6,714 bases of DNA from Deltaproteobacteria bacterium RIFCSPHIGHO2_12_FULL_43_9 (lineage in GTDB: Bacteria > Bdellovibrionota > O2-12-FULL-43-9), in contig MGRR01000029.1 of NCBI GenBank assembly GCA_001798265.1, positions 27,857-34,570 on the forward strand, in the 5' to 3' direction. Under the pieces are notes generated by a model that had not been told where the DNA came from, searched no databases, and saw only the letters and a program-made list of their open reading frames with translations. This document shows, in pieces, positions 6,112-6,714 of the stretch. Both the position numbers and the translations under genes were made by a program. How positions within the stretch are numbered: the first letter of the stretch is position 1; every line of letters starts with the position of its first letter.

Positions 6112-6537
6112 CTATTTAAACATCAGGAAATATTTAGCATGCGCGCCTAGTCCTGATAGCTCCTGTGCCAGATTCTCTATATTGGGCATATTGTTCGCGG
6201 ACGCGTATTCTATAAGCTGCGTAGAGAAACTCATTATTTCGTCACATAAGGCAATAGCTTCCGATGTTCCCTGATAATTCGGAAGATCAATTGAACCAGC
6301 ATCATTGATGGGACCATTCAGATAACCCATCATCTGCTCGAGAATGTCATCCTGCAGATCCTGTATGCCTTTATACAACGTATCCAGGGCCTTGTGCTGA
6401 GCGTATGATCCAGCTCCGATAACCATTGTATTGAGATGAAATTTGTGAGCCCGGTCTCTAAAACCAAACAGTGATGTCACAATTACATCCGGTGTTAATT
6501 CAGTTCGTCTTTTAGGTCTAAGTACGGTATTGGCCAT
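6112..6537 (-). CDS. Dps/ferritin-like protein (DUF5856-like)
   Basis: This gives 141 residues from the ATG at 6537. An in-frame ATG 14 codons upstream exists, but a purine-rich AAGGGGGGA sits about eight bases before 6537 and the extension (MVSDKGLYKGGKSK) is read through that ribosome site. The protein looks all-helical with a Dps-like pattern: FGFRDRAHKFHLNT (24-37), YAQHKALDTLYKGIQDLQDDILEQMMG (45-71), then two further helices (about 88-108 and 114-138). H48, D52, D63 and E67 have the spacing of E. coli Dps ferroxidase residues H63, D67, D78 and E82. The first Dps histidine position holds N36, with H34 and H31 nearby. Length is slightly below ordinary Dps. A role in iron storage/oxidation or DNA protection is plausible. 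DUF5856 proteins are, as I recall, common in phages, so an accessory origin is possible. The family name is from memory. Confidence 0.7.
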   Translation of the reverse strand: MANTVLRPKRRTELTPDVIVTSLFGFRDRAHKFHLNTMVIGAGSYAQHKALDTLYKGIQDLQDDILEQMMGYLNGPINDAGSIDLPNYQGTSEAIALCDEIMSFSTQLIEYASANNMPNIENLAQELSGLGAHAKYFLMFK

Positions 6538-6583
6538 TTTAGATTTCCCCCCTTTATATAAGCCCTTATCGGATACCACATGG

Positions 6584-6597
6584 AATAATTAATTATT
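6584..6597. promoter_or_regulatory. 14-bp perfect AT palindrome upstream of the Dps-like gene
   Basis: AATAATTAATTATT is a perfect palindrome about 47 bases before the start of the Dps-like gene. It lies between that start and the tRNA fragment, where a promoter or operator is expected. Being all A/T, it could be chance. No clear -35/-10 pair is visible beside it. Confidence 0.3.
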
Positions 6598-6601
6598 GGT
6601 G

Positions 6602-6651
6602 TGTCGGAGGAGAGAATTGAACTCTCACGGGGTTTCCCCCACTGGATTTTG
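6602..6651 (-). pseudogene. 3' fragment of a tRNA-Leu gene (likely att-site remnant)
   Basis: Read on the - strand, this is the 3' half of a class II tRNA. It starts with anticodon-loop CAAAA and 3' anticodon stem TCCAG, then a leucine-type variable arm (GGGG-GAAA-CCCC). Next is a perfect T arm (GAGAG, loop TTCAATT, CTCTC), then acceptor strand CTCCGAC and discriminator A. The sequence after it is CACCA rather than CCA. Upstream (to the window end) there is no D arm and no partner for the anticodon stem or the acceptor, so the 5' half is missing. If C is position 34 the anticodon is CAA. Such fragments, running from the anticodon loop to the 3' end, are typical leftovers of tyrosine-integrase insertion into a tRNA gene. 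Confidence 0.65.
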
Positions 6652-6714
6652 GGGGCAAAACCCATGAAAATAAGAGTACCTGAAATAACTAATAAACATT
6701 AACAATATCAATGC

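Noticed and set aside
6602..6714. Complete tRNA gene or group I intron-split tRNA-Leu
   Set aside because: No 5' acceptor or D arm is present up to the window end, and the base before the 3' exon-like AAAA is C, not the G expected at a group I intron end; only a fragment can be supported.

Overview
The window is a stretch of bacterial chromosome of moderate GC content. It is rich in small dispersed palindromic repeats. Repeat families of the GTCATTGCGAGGAGCG type and the VIPAKAGI-encoding type are familiar from environmental Deltaproteobacteria, Nitrospirota and related lineages. A CHASE2 adenylate cyclase next to FecR-like secreted proteins fits the same range, but I cannot place the organism more precisely.

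Left part (about 1-4316, + strand): a signalling cluster. Two tandem paralogous secreted proteins (134-1045 and 1277-2011) share a divergent FecR-like domain with a conserved CGTxC cysteine motif and a Pro/Gly-rich tail. They are followed, 31 bases later, by a four-helix membrane protein with an extracytoplasmic CHASE2 sensor, a class III (IIIb-type) nucleotide cyclase domain and a C-terminal TPR-like tail (2043-4316). The likely logic is that the secreted proteins act with or feed the CHASE2 sensor, which sets cAMP output; this is inference. A RAYT/REP-type palindrome pair sits in the leader of the second FecR-like gene. A hairpin overlaps the GTG start of the cyclase.

Middle part (4317-5824): a cluster of repeats separates the cyclase from a convergent two-gene operon on the - strand. 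The operon encodes a 64-residue secreted, histidine-rich, single-helix membrane protein and, 11 bases downstream, a 12-helix MFS exporter-like protein of the MJ1317-like group. One repeat supplies the last eight codons and stop of the MFS gene.

Right part (5825-6714): a 117-bp non-coding mobile element with 13-bp perfect terminal inverted repeats and an 8-bp target duplication. Its GTAA ends and 8-bp duplication suggest IS66-family mobilisation. It lies just downstream of a - strand gene for a 141-residue Dps/ferritin-like protein. Upstream of that gene is a 3' fragment of a leucine tRNA gene with an intact T arm and variable arm but no 5' half in the window. It looks like an integration scar (att site).

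The strongest structural observation is a 25-bp unit present six times at two loci. Each copy folds as an 8-bp stem with a GNRA loop, and substitutions in the stem are almost all compensated.
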